From Stictocephala bisonia (taxonomy: Eukaryota > Arthropoda > Insecta > Hemiptera > Membracidae): a stretch of 64,000 nucleotides of DNA. Below, in pieces: positions 45,901 to 59,895 of the stretch. The notes beneath the pieces are model-generated. The model saw nothing but the letters and a program-made list of their open reading frames with translations, did not search any database and was not told the origin of the DNA. The position numbers were made by a program, and so were the translations under genes. The stretch lies in contig JAQJVL010000617.1 of assembly GCA_035578905.1 (NCBI GenBank), positions 58,501 through 122,500 of the forward strand, in the 5' to 3' direction. The stretch's first letter is position 1; every line of letters starts with the position of its first letter.

Positions 45901-48900
45901 ATCTCACAGAACAAAAATTACAACCTTCTCGTGTATTTATCTCTTATATTTATATATAAGGAACTTCTTAGGTGTGAAAAACTGCATTTCTTAGGTAACT
46001 TTCCAGATGTTTATTTCTCATATGTAGACCTGACTAAGTATATCTACAATAGATACCAGTAAATACTTTACAGCGTACTCACTGGGAATATGTTACTGTG
46101 AGGAATATCACTTCCAGAACAAATATTCATCTGAAACAAAAAAAGTACATTAAAACTTCACTCTGGTGGACTTCCCTTAAAACGGACAGCATACTGTATG
46201 ACTCATACTGATGGTTCATGTGTATTAGGCCCTTCATTGACCCGTCATAGACGTTCTTATAGCAAGATGAGACAATGTCTATTAATTGCCAACTGAGGAT
46301 TCTTTTAGTTTTAAAGTACAGGAAGCAGAATTATTATTATAAGGATTAATTATTTTCAAATATAACTACAGAAGTGTAATTTAATTGGTGTTTGCCCTCT
46401 GTTGAATCACACTCCTATAAGGATTATTTGATATAAAATAGACCTTCGAGTATAATGACAAATCTCCATCCACTATTAGTCGGTTGTAATGAGGAATTAC
46501 TGTATGTTCTTTTATTTAATTCTTATTCGTTTATAGAATAAATGTAACAGCTATAATAAAGAAACAAAGGACTTATGTATTTGTCAAAATGATATTATCA
46601 TGTACAGTATTTAAAATATTTACTTTGGAAGAAATTACAGAGATATATTGCTCAGGTATATATATCTTTACCTTCATCATAATTTTCTTTAAAGATGAAA
46701 AAAAAACACTTGCAATTTAACAACATTACAAACAATAAACTACGAATTTGCTCGCTCTTAAAATTGCCAATGTGAGTCGCTTAGGGGTATGTTAGTAAAT
46801 TCGATTGATTTCAGTAAAATTGTGCATCTCCGTAAAGTTCCTTTGAGATAATTCTTGGTTTGCAAAGGGATCCTTCGAGTAGATTTAGACATACAGTAAT
46901 TATAGTATATGGACTGTACATTTACGAAATTATAATCTATATTTAAAGAATTTTGGATCCTTAACCCTACTCACAATTTTAATATAAAAAAGAATATAGA
47001 TTTTAAAATCATGCCACATAACAAAGACCTATTTAAAAAGAGACTGGCTTATGTAAGCAAAAAACGTTACAACTGTCTATATAATTACGTTAAATAACAA
47101 TGTAAGGAATCAAATAATAATAACCTAAAAAAAACAATCTTAGTAACTTTGTAATGTGTTGAGGAATTCGCTTCGTTATAATATTTCAGTAAAGTTCATA
47201 AATAATAAATTTAAATCAGTGTTGGATATTGTTAGATATACATTATTTTATAAACCATGTATAAATAATAGATAGAACAATTATTAACTTATTACAAATT
47301 CATAGTAAATTAAATTGGATATACGATTAGTCATTAATGCAAGGTAGTTGGGGAACGGGATATGTTTATCACAGGGACAGCAATGTATAGCCCTGTGATT
47401 TTTTTTGTTACATTTGCTAGTGTTTAATAACTCATAAATTTGTTACAGAACTATATTTTAGAAAAGGGAGTTCTTGCTAAAAGTTACTAATAAAATATAT
47501 ATTAGCCAATTTTTAACACAGTATTTCTGCTTCAGGATGAATTAAATGATGGCTTTAAATCATAGCTCCAAGAATATTTAACTGGATTGTTTTACTCCGT
47601 GTTCATGTAGATATTTATATATCAGTCAATAAATTCATGAATTCAAGACAAATATAATAGAGTAGGAAAAAACTTTGATCATTGATTTATATTTTATATT
47701 GTATTTTATTTCACAGATTTACGTTTCAGTTTAATGAAGTCAAATTATTATATTTGCAGACATACATCACATTTTAGCTCACATTGTTTCATTTGAATAA
47801 TGAAAGTTCGTTCAGTAATATCAATGATTATAGAAACAAGAAGACTGTCCACTCATATAGGTCCTGTGAAGCCGATTTTTCTGTTCGGTGAAATTAGTTC
47901 ATGTTTGGTTTTCACAGGTAGCACCAGCGGTCTCTATCTCTCTTCATTCCTCTCTCTGTCTCTATCCAGCACACGCTGAAGTGAGTAATAGCTGAGCTAA
48001 AAGAAGTCAAACAGTCATCCAAGCGCTTATTAACCGTTAGATCGTAGCACAGGCATGCATCTGCAGCAAATACATGGCCTTAAACAGTCTGTTTATTTCT
48101 ACAGTCAATGTTAATATTGAGATTAGTTGATGTTTACCAAACCTTATCAATCCTAATTTAAAAAAAACACAACATAAAAACGTTTTTACTGTTTATCACC
48201 ATGTCTCAAAACGAACATCCCCTCAAGAAATACTTTGATATGATAAACACAGTTTCATACTATCATCTTTTTTCATAAATTTTATATTTTAACATTATAA
48301 CTATTTAATCATATATTTACAAGACCAGGTGTATTCCTCCGACACTATAAAATGTTTTTGGTTAATTTCTTACTCATGTTTAGAATTCTTACATTCTTAC
48401 ATATAAGACGCCGACACAACGTTGTGCGTATTTTAAGGCGAATATGAATGGTTTTATGAGTGTAGGATGAGTGTGGATGAGTGTAGTCTGGTTACTAACT
48501 GAGTTCAACTGATCCTCAGAAAGGGCAATTTATTAATAGCCCAACAGCCAGGGCAACTAAGGGACCTACAGCTTTACGTGGAATCCGAACCACGTAGTGC
48601 TGGTCTGATTTTCAGCTAATTGACAAGCCTGATAGTCAGTTATCTCCCCCACACAACATCCGCACAATGATTACCACCCAACATGGACACCCCAGACTTC
48701 TCTAGTAGTGTCCACGCCGATAGCAACCACCAAGCGGACGCCATGTCGGTATTAAGAGGACCGAGCATACAACCTATACATCACTTACCAAGTGAGCATT
48801 GGTCTTGTTGTAAAGTCCGTGGGCAAACACGGAAACTACAATGATGTTGATTGTTAACGACACACTGAGGCCCATAAAACACTCCCAAAAGAAGTACAAA

Positions 48901-51900
48901 GTTGCTTCCTTCACTTTGGCTAAACTTGTGCGATCCACAGCTCGAGACTGAAATGAATAACAATCATAGATAGCATGCAGCAAACCACAAGAGTAAGATA
49001 CATCTACTGATATAAGTCTAAACCAGTGATATATATATATATAAAGTGTTTTTATTGAAACTGTATTTGGTCAAGAATTTGTAATCTTGCTGGGCCTTAT
49101 AGGTAGATTCCATATTTGTGAAAATATATGCATAATAAATTGCTTTTGATTGTGTAATTTTACAGAAAAAATGCTATAAATTTCATATATTTCTTTAGAA
49201 ATCATTTTGCATAGGTGTTTAAATCTAAGTCATATGTTGGTCTATGTTCAAACCAAGGAAAATCATGCTTTTTTCTTTTTTAAGTACCAGGAGACCGAGC
49301 TTCACTCAGGTGAATTTTGCAAACTGAAGAGGTAGCATCCATATCTCCCAGAGGATCCTGAGAATCTTTTTTTATTACTTTTTATTTTTTAAAAAGGAGA
49401 GGCCGATCTCCTTCATAACCTTATTCTGTCCATTCCTCATAGATTATTGATCTGTGCAAGGAACTTACAAACAACGTGTTTGTTCTTGCTCTACCTTGTA
49501 GGTTATTAATAAGATTTCGATTCGGGGAGGTCTTCCGCGTTTACCTTTAGCCTCTTTGTGAAACTTGGTCTGCCACAGTTCCATTTGTAGATCTCGGCAT
49601 GTCTCACCGTGAGGAAGATCGGCCTACAGCTTCACCAGAATTCTTAAGCAGTATGACCATGAATTTTGGTTTTGGGTCAGTGGAGCTCATAAACATAGTC
49701 TTTTCTAAAATCTGATGGAATATTAGTAAGTAATAGAAGAATACCTTTAATTCGATACCCTACTTAGGTGTATTAGTTTACCATTACTTAATTTGGCTGT
49801 TCTTAACCTTATTCTTCAAAATGCAAAATAAACTACATTATACTGCTAAGTAACTATAGCAACATACAGAAAAACTGTGGTACCTAGAAAAGAAGACGAT
49901 AGGTATCTCGCGCATCTCCCATTACGTCACATGTGCTAAATGGCAAAAATGAACACAAAAGTACTGTTCTAATTCCCACAATTAAAATTCCAGCTGATAA
50001 GTGATACATAACTTGCTTACTATTTAGCTGAGTGCTTCTATGCAGTTGGTAGATTTAGTTACCAGTATTTAATAGAATAAACAAATCAGCTGATTTCGCC
50101 CATGAGATGTAAGAGTCTACTGTGCAGCCTCATCGTGATACACTGGAAGTCTAGGAGCCTCTGCGGTAGAAATAAGAATTTTCCCAGAGTTGAGACCGGT
50201 GCCAATCGATTGATCGTAGTCAAAAAACCCTATTTACATTTAAAAATTAAAAATCTTTGGAGCCAGAAAAATGTTTGTCCGGACGTGGCTCGTTTTAGAT
50301 AATATAAGATACGTTTATCATTGCAAACTTGTGTTTTTCTTATTGTTTTGCATAGTTTTAAAGGAGATCCAATTTCTTGTTCAATATTTAGTTATATTAC
50401 TGAATGTGTCCCCTGACTAATTATGTGTTACTTCCATCAGATATCATGTCATGGTGGAGGAGTGACCTTTTAACAAACCATATAGAAAAATTAATATATT
50501 TAAACATAAAATATGTATTCAATTTAGCGCATGCTTCAATCATCAATTTTATATGTTAGCTAAATGTTTGAATAAATTATTTTGTTTTATACTAATTATA
50601 AGAATTCTACCAATTTGGTGTAAGCCCAAAGGCAGAAATAAAGAGTTTGCATCCAAAAGTGTACTGAAAGGATGTTGAGAGACAGTTGGGATGTCAAGTA
50701 GTAAATCTTCCAGTTCTCTTTGCGGATGGCAAGGCCAGCTCCATTGTTTATTCCCTTTCAAATCCTGGAGGATAAACAGAATAATCATTACTATAAATTT
50801 ATAAAGGTTTAAATTAGTGGCAACTGCCACTGCAGTGTTTGTTATAGCCATAAAAAAGTGTCCTCTGTTTCTTTTCTCTTTGTGGTGGACCTCAGTTTCT
50901 GCCTCTCCCCACTAAAGCAGTTTTATGTTTATTTAAAAGTCCACCAAGTTGTCTGCTAACAATAGAAATGCCCCAATTGAATTACAATACTGTAAACGTA
51001 ATATACAAATTAAGAAACTAAATTATATAAACTAAATTATTACCTTAACCATGCCTGAATGTAGGTAGAGGTTATGAGGTGTAATCGTAGCGCCCACAAT
51101 ACCGATGGCCTGCAGGGCCACATATCTGTCACAGCCTTCACACCACGGGTAAACCAGACCCTTTACCATTTCAGCACCATCAGGTTTGGCTACCCATAAC
51201 TGTAAAACTAGAATATTAAGTTGTTGCAATTATTATAACTGATGTTGAATCTTAACATATAAAATCCCAAATCCATGTACTCACAACATTTCGTGAACGA
51301 CTGAACAGATTTTTATGAAATTTGGAGGGAATTATTTATCGAGACCCGCTGAGAAAGGATTTCTCAAAATTCAATGCCTAAGGGATATAAATAGCCTATC
51401 AACGTTTCCTTTTTCCATAAGAGTAACTTAGGTATCTCGCGTATTTGAAATTAATTTGGTAATTTATTTCAAAAACCATAAACATAACCCAAAAGCTTAG
51501 CTAATTTGGTTTCCGTAGTGAAATAATGGTTAAGGTCGTCTCTACTAACTATGGCATGATTGCACTGCTTTGCATTTCCCTTAAAGAATAGAATAGAATA
51601 GAATATTTTTATTCAGCCATTAATAACATTTCATTACAAATGCAATGGCACGTCAAGTTATTAATTAGTGATATTAGGCTACAGTAATCATTTAATGTGT
51701 AGCCTAATTTACATTACATTTAGCACAAATCACTGTAAGACGTTGAAACATTGAACATTAAAACATGATTAATTAAAATCCATTACTTTCCATTGATTTG
51801 TTGTAAACTCACTTAGACTATAAAATGGATGATTAAGTAAGAACTTATTGACTTTAATTTTAAACTTAATATAACTTAACTGTCTTATAAGTAGTGGTAA

Positions 51901-54900
51901 CTTATTATACAAATTGAAAGACATAATTTTTGGGCTTTTATCACTCTTTGATAGCCGATGTTGTGGAACTTCTATCATGTTATTAGATCTTGTATTATAA
52001 CTGTGAATTTCATTTCTAGTAGTAACAAGATCAGGATTAAGTTTGACATACAATAGACAGTGAAGAATGTACAGAGAATAAAAAGTTAAAATATTGAAGT
52101 GTTTAAAAATACCTGAACAATGTTCATATTTCCCAACTCCTGCAATTACTCTAAGAGCTTTTTTTTGTAACAGAAAAACTTCAATAGCCTGAGAAGATCC
52201 ACCCCAGCCTTTTTTAGTAGACGTTATCTAGGAGAATGTCAATTAAAAAAGATAAAGTGTCCTCCAGGTTGAGTTTTTGGACTCTTTACTCTTTATTTGC
52301 TATATGCAGAAAAAGTATAATAGATTAATAATGTACTGTGGAAATTTTGTATGTTACAAATGATAATTGTATAATCATAAGACAGAAAACACTTACTTGA
52401 AAGTATTCAAATTAAATTGTATGAAAATATATCAAAATTAATGATTTGCTTACATTATGTAACTCTGTCTTGATTAATTATTCAAACAAAACACAAATGT
52501 ATTTAATACGATGTGAGATAATTAAATAAATTAATATTATTAAATGTCTCAAAAGCATTATATATAAAAATGTATCACTGAATTATAAGTAAATAATATC
52601 CATAAAATTATATGCAAAAAGTTATATGTAATAAGGATGATGTCAAAATAAATAATAAATAGTTTTTCTTGATAATACCCGACTTAAAAAACATTAATCA
52701 GTAATACAGTAGATTTATATTGTTCCTATTATCTAGAAGGACTTACCTCATATCCAAAAGTAAATATCATGATGGCAACAAGAAGACCAAAGAATATTTC
52801 TAATTTACGTAATCCAAATCTGTCCAAGAGAAGGAACAAGAAAGTGTCAATCACTGTTAGAACCACTCCAAGCCAAAGAGGAATTCTAAGAAACATTATT
52901 TTAATACATTAGATATGATTTAATTAAAACCCTGTTAAAATTAACAAAATAGAATACATTATTTAGGCTTAGTGTTCATTCAATTTTAAAACTACACTTA
53001 GTGTCACAGAGAAAAAACAGAGGTCTTCTTATCGCCACAGCAAGTGCTTTAGAACAATAATGGCTCTGTAATGGCAAGTGCAGTAATAAATAGATTCCAC
53101 GTAATATATATCTTTATAAATCTGTAATAATAATTACTACATGTATTCTAGAGGGGTTGGGAGGAATAAGGAAGGGACTGACAAGGTGTTGGATCTTCCA
53201 TATGCCTAGTAAAATAGAGACCTAACTTCTCAACACACAATTAATGCACTGTTGAATGCGACCTCTGTTTCCTTCTACTCTTTGACCTTGTAAGTTATTC
53301 AATAAGTTTTTTAGCAATTCAGTTTGAATATTGACTATAAAAACAAACAATCTGTCCAAGGTAATGCATTTGCTGTGAACATGTGCCTGTGCTGCAATGT
53401 AATGGTGATCGGTCGAAAGTAAGCGCTCGAACGACTGTTTGACGGACTATTAGTTCAGCGACTATGTTGAATCGCTTTGGCACAGGTGTAGAAGATGCAA
53501 CTACTGGAAATATAAGTGGGGAATGGCAAATGATCAGTCATGTGATTGCGGAGTCGAATTTCAAACTACATATCACATAGTTAATGATTGCCCCCTGTGT
53601 TCTTTTCAGGAGGGATTAGCTGGTCTTCATTCAGTTGGTGAACAGGAAGTGAATGGTTGCAAAACCTGAAGTTAGCTCTGTGATGAAACTTTTTTATACA
53701 CTAAGACACATTCCCTTTGAATTTAAAATTTTCATTCCAAGTATCCATTTTTTCCGTGTTATTTTGATAGCTGGCATTGAAAGCCGTATGTTTTATGTAT
53801 ACATTATATATTTTTTATTTCATTTTACCAAAATTACAAGGTCTATTGAATTACATTGTTTGATATAAAGTGAAATTGTCCATTTTAACCATAAAGTCTG
53901 AGATGACCAACATTTGGACTTTGATGATATTATAGAGTTATTTTCACACACTAATTTAAGAACTTCCGCTAACTACCAAACTCTTACTTGCTCTTTTTGA
54001 CTTTTCATCAATAGTTCATCGACCAATTAAACATGCACATTACTAACAACTTGTTAGCATGGTACCTTATGTTTATAGATAAATTAAATTAATAAATTGT
54101 ATGAAAGGGAAGACACTAAAAAATAAAATATTAGGATAGTAAAACATTTGTTAAAGGTTGCAAATTGTGCAATTTAAACCTTGCAATTTACAATCTGCAG
54201 GTTTTTAAAGGTTGCAAATTGTGATGTCTGTGTTGGTCTGGTCCTTGGGCAGACATATTTATTCAGTAATTTCAAAGAATCGAAGAAGCACTGTTCCTAA
54301 TTGGATACAATATTGCACAATAGATTTTGTCAGTGAACTAAACTATCTTATTAATTAAGTTATACATACTATATTACAAGATTTTAAGTGTTACATTATA
54401 TTATATATGTACATTATAGATTTAAAAAATATATATAGCTTCAAAATATTACGTAGCTTCTAGCCTCTACACAGCAAAAGTGTAATAAATTTATTACTGA
54501 AGTGCAAATGGAAGTTTCATCCACTAGATACTAAATTACTAATTAATAAGTACTGTTTTAGCCCAATTTTAGATTTTAATTGGCTTATAACTTTTTAAGC
54601 CAAAAAATAAAAGGTACATATAAAGAATTTAATAAATGAAATACAAATAAATTTTCCAAAAACTTTAAATTAGTAAAATGTATCTGATAGCAACCCTAAA
54701 CAATTTTTTTTATTATTTCTGAAATATTTTCTTGTTGTTTTTTATAGTTTAATTTATACAACTCATTAAATGAAAGCCATCTTACCACACAAAAATATAT
54801 CTCTAAAAATTAAAAATAGTTTGTTAATAGAAAGTTAGTGAAATTTTTCTGTAAAAGGTTTAAATGGTACAGAAATCACTGTGTTGAATATTATGAGGTT

Positions 54901-57900
54901 AACCATTGATATAAAAACACGAAGACTGTCCGCTCATATGGGTCCCTGAAGCCTGCCTGTTTTTCTGTTCTTAATTCATGTTCATGTTTTCTGAAATTCA
55001 TTCATGTTCAGGTTTCACAGGCAATGCCAGTGGTCTCCCTCTCTCTACATCCCTCTCTCCCCAGAACAACTGAAGTGACTCATGGCTGATAATACGTCAA
55101 ACAGTTGTCCGAACACTTATTTGAAACCAATCACCGTTAGATAGCAGCATAGACTTGCGTCAAGTAAATGCTCTATCTATCTCTCTTCACCTCTCTCTCT
55201 ATCTTTCTCCAGCACAAGCGGAAATGACTAATGGTTGAGCTAATAGTACACCAAACAGTTGTCTGAGCACTTATTTAACCAAACACCGTAACATGGCAGC
55301 ACAGGCACGTACGTCTACAGTAAATACATTGCTTGCACCATCTGTTTTTATATTGGTTTAACATTAAAACCAACTAACACTGTTAATGTATTAATTAGAT
55401 TTGTTGTGTCTAAGCCATTTATTAATATGCCATTAAGAAAGCATGGAAGGTAACAATTTCTGGTCTCCCACATTCCTATTATATTTATTTCCCAACTTCA
55501 AGTCTAATTAGAAGTAATATCAATACGTGGCTCACATTGTATTAGATAGGAGGTACAGAGCAATAGCCGTGCCTATGACTTCCTGCATGTCTGCCCCAAT
55601 GATGGCTATTTCCATCATCAGCCACAAGAAGATACGTGGCAGTCTAGGATACTGGAGGTAGCACATCTCTGCCAGGTGATGTCCCGTGACCACACCCAGC
55701 CGCAGGGACAATCGCTGCATCAGCAGGGCAAAAATTGTAGAGACTAGGAGAATCCAAAGTATCTGATAACAGCATCAGGACATTACTTTGACGCTTTTAG
55801 ATAAATTAATTTTTTACTTTCTCACATATGTGTTAGCATAAAGTATTGTTATCGTCCAAAAAATTTTTTATGCAAGTTGGTCTAAAAATCCATTTTAGGG
55901 TCTCCTGAACCTAAAAAAGTGGGTTTTTCGGAAAAAAAATAATGTTGGTGTCTGTCTGTTGTGTGTCTGATTGTGTGTATGTGCAATTCACTGGAGATCA
56001 AATAGATGGATAAACTTTTATGAAATTTTGTATATAGGTGCAGGATTAGCCAATAACTCCTGACCACTTTTTCATTTTTTTGAAATTTTAGTTTTTTTTT
56101 TTTATTTTTATAGGCAAACAACATACAACAATGGAATTTTCTCAAAAAAAGCTCTAACAATTCTGATTAAATTTTCAGGAAATATGTGAATTAGGATTAA
56201 AAATTTTTAGTTAAAACTGCATGTCTCTAACTTATCTAGTTTTTGAGTCATAAAAATTTTTCACAAGCAAAAACATTTAAATTCCACTTTTTTCAAGCTT
56301 TATTCTAACGATTTTGATTAAATTTTCAGTAAAAGTGCTAATTACAATTAAAAATATTTTACTTACCACCCCACAAAGATGGGGCTGGAGGCCGAAGTCT
56401 GGAAGCCACAATTCAAGTTTTTGAAGGTTGTTTTCATACAAACTGGCTACGTGATTAATTGAACAGCTGTTTTTGAAGATTACTTTTTTCCATACTTTCA
56501 TTTAAATAAAATAAGTGTTTCGTTTGTACATTACTTAGAAATGTAATTAATTGAACATAAATTTTTATTTAGGTGTGTTTTTATATACTTTAATTTTCAT
56601 TTTATAATTTTAGGTTTTTTATAAACAATCTGACATAACGAGGGGAAAGGGAGAGAGTTTGTGTCAGATACCTGGTACCATTTATCATACATTCTTTAAT
56701 CATGATATATAATTCTAAGTGATATATTAAAGAAAATCTTCTTATATATGGAGCAAGATTTGTTTTGGAACCAAAACCTGACATCTTCGGAGCTAATAGT
56801 AGTGAGTATGTTTCTGCAATAGTAGTTAACAATGCATCATATAGAAGGTGTAGAAGTATAAGAGATCTAAGGTGTTGTACTGTAACTCTGGACAACATCA
56901 ACGATTGTACCTTTCTAGCTACAGCTTGTACTTTTTACGTTGAATTTTATATAGGCTCTGGTTTGTGACATAGTGGCGTACGGCCACCTTAAATAAACTG
57001 TGTCCATCTTGAGGTGTGGAAGTTGACAGGATCAGTGTTTCTATTATAGTTGCACTGAGAAACACCAGTTTTGCAGCTTTAACATATAATTAAGGAGGAT
57101 TACACATGTTGTTTTTTTTTAGTTGGCTTTAACATTTTGTTCAATAGGGCATAAATAGGGCATTTAAGTAGTGTACTGGCATTAGTAGTTTAACAAAACA
57201 CAAAAATAACAGAAATAACTGACGTAGATGCAAGTAAAAAAAATTGCTTGCAGAAATAATTGTCCTGTTAATTATCAATGCACAAACAGTTTATGTAAGA
57301 GAACCATTTTTAAAATGTCATTGAGAGTTTCCATGATACGATTCGGTCAATGATAAAAAGAATATTCCTCTTAAATTTTTAAATAAATTTTTACAATGGA
57401 TATTAACCTTTTTTACAAGGTTTAGGTGTCAAAGTAAACATTATATTACTAAGAAATATCAAATTTCTTATTGGGAATGAGGACATTGAAACATGTTTAG
57501 TTGTCAAATTTTTGGGAATCAACCTCAACAATAGTTTAAAATTCAATTTCCACATCGACACCATTATCAAAAAACTTTCTTCCAGAAAGTTTTTGTATTA
57601 AGATCCTTGTCAAAATTCTCCAACTCAAAAGTTCTATTAACTGCATATTATGGACTCATTTATCCTTTTCTTACTTATGGTGTTCAAATTTGGGGTCATG
57701 AGTCTGTCCAAACCATTCAGTTATTTAAAGTGCAAAAAAGAGCTATTAGAATCCTCCATAAAAAAGCTCGCCATTACTCATGTAGGTCACTTTTCAAAGA
57801 TAATAAATAACCTTCTAACATTTCCGTCAATTTACATTTTCTACACACTTCTCTTTGTCCACAAGAATTTTTACTTATTTAAAGAAGAAATACCATTTAA

Positions 57901-59811
57901 TCATTACAGCCTTCGTACCACTAATAATATTGGCATTCCCATTCACACAACTTCCTTTTTCAAGAACAACTTATACTAGAAATCACTGCTGGAGGACATT
58001 TAAATTGAAGAAGACACAAAGACATTCAGAAGAATGGTTCGAAATCTTTTGGTTGCTAGGTGCCATTACAGCGTCCGGGAGTTTTTGGAACATTAGATTA
58101 AAATATTAAACGTTAAGATTAACTTTAAGTTAAATTAAGTCACTTTTATTAAGCATACATGTTTCATCGTATTATTTTGATCTTATTATGCAGATTCTAT
58201 CTGTTCAAATAAATGTTTTAACTTTGACTATAATTTAAAATTGGTTTTACAGTACTAGTTTAGTTATTGCAAAATGTGCACTATAAATAAAATCACACTT
58301 TTGAAATTGTACATGTATTTAATTATCTCATTCAGTTAATGAGATATTTTCTCAGGAAATACCTTAGTTGTTTATATATTAATGAGATTATACTTACAAA
58401 ATAGGAATTTAAGTCAGTTTTTACTTTGTTTTAATAGCAGTTTATTTAATTCTGAATACATATATTTTACTTATTCTCATGACGCCCATCAAGATATGGG
58501 CGAATATGGATTTCGAATGAGTGTAGATGAACGAATGTAATTGTCATTACAAACTAAGTCTGATTATACCTTAGAAAGGATCATTGATTAATAATAGCCC
58601 AATGATAAATGAACAGCTGGTGGTTATCAGCTGATCCCTCTCAAAATTTGTTATGATTCTGTTAAGGATTTTATTGAGAGCCTTTAGCTTGTATGAAGCT
58701 GGGATTTAACCCGGCAGTACACGCGTAACATTTTGTTACACTGGTGCACGCTAGTGAACTGAGAGTCCGCTTCTAAAAACCACTGGAGTGACCTCGCGAT
58801 TTCAGAGCACGGAGAAACACGTGTGGACTGTGAGTCTGCTAATACATTGTCTAGGAACGCCATTAGCAGTGTGCGACCATGTTCATGCTCTCATTGACGC
58901 TATTAAATAGTGTAAATTTTTATTCTGTACTAATTAATGTACTTATTAAGGGTATAGGATAAGGTACTAGGTACCACAGCCATTAGAAATAATTAGTTTT
59001 TATATAATATTGATTTTCCGGAAATGTGGACCCTCAATCCGCGGCGTTTGCACTGGAGGGTTAACGAAGCATGTTACCAACCAATTTTAAACTAAGGAAA
59101 AACCCCATGAAATAAAACATTGACGGTATTCAATAAAAAATTATATTTGAAAATTTTGAGATTAAAAGTTTTAATGTTCTTAAAAGTAATACATTTATTG
59201 AGGGAAAATTTCAAAGAAATTCTTTATGAAGATATGGCTACCTAACAAGGCTAATATGGGCCTTCTGGGTTCACAACTCATTAAGAAACCATATGTAATA
59301 ATTTATTATAATTTTCAGAATATAGTGGACAAAGGAGATAACAAATCTAGTGCAAAGTTAAACCTAAAAATTAATTTTTTAAAATAAAACTAATTATTTT
59401 TCTATAAATGACATCTGCTCAAATTTTGAACTGAAATTTGTACAGTTATCTTTGGTTGGAAGAGTAGATTAATAAAATATAAACACTTAATTTCTACAGT
59501 TTACTATAAATGAGGGAGTTATGTACTTATGAACACTTTGCAGGGTGGGGTAGACGAGAACAGTGAGGGAGAGAGAGGGTAGGGAAACACTTTGTATTTG
59601 TGTTAGTGTGGCAGGCTCTTCGCTACTTCTAGGGATAGTTGCGTAAGATATACAACTAAATTCCTTGGAGCGCTCAACTGGGCGCTTGGATGAACACCTT
59701 AGTAACCACATCTCAAACAATAAAACGATCCAATTAATTTGAATTACATTATTTATTTTTATGAATATATCCCTTTTTATATAATATTTTATGAATTTTG
59801 TTTATTTAGTA

Positions 59812-59895
<84 letters not shown>

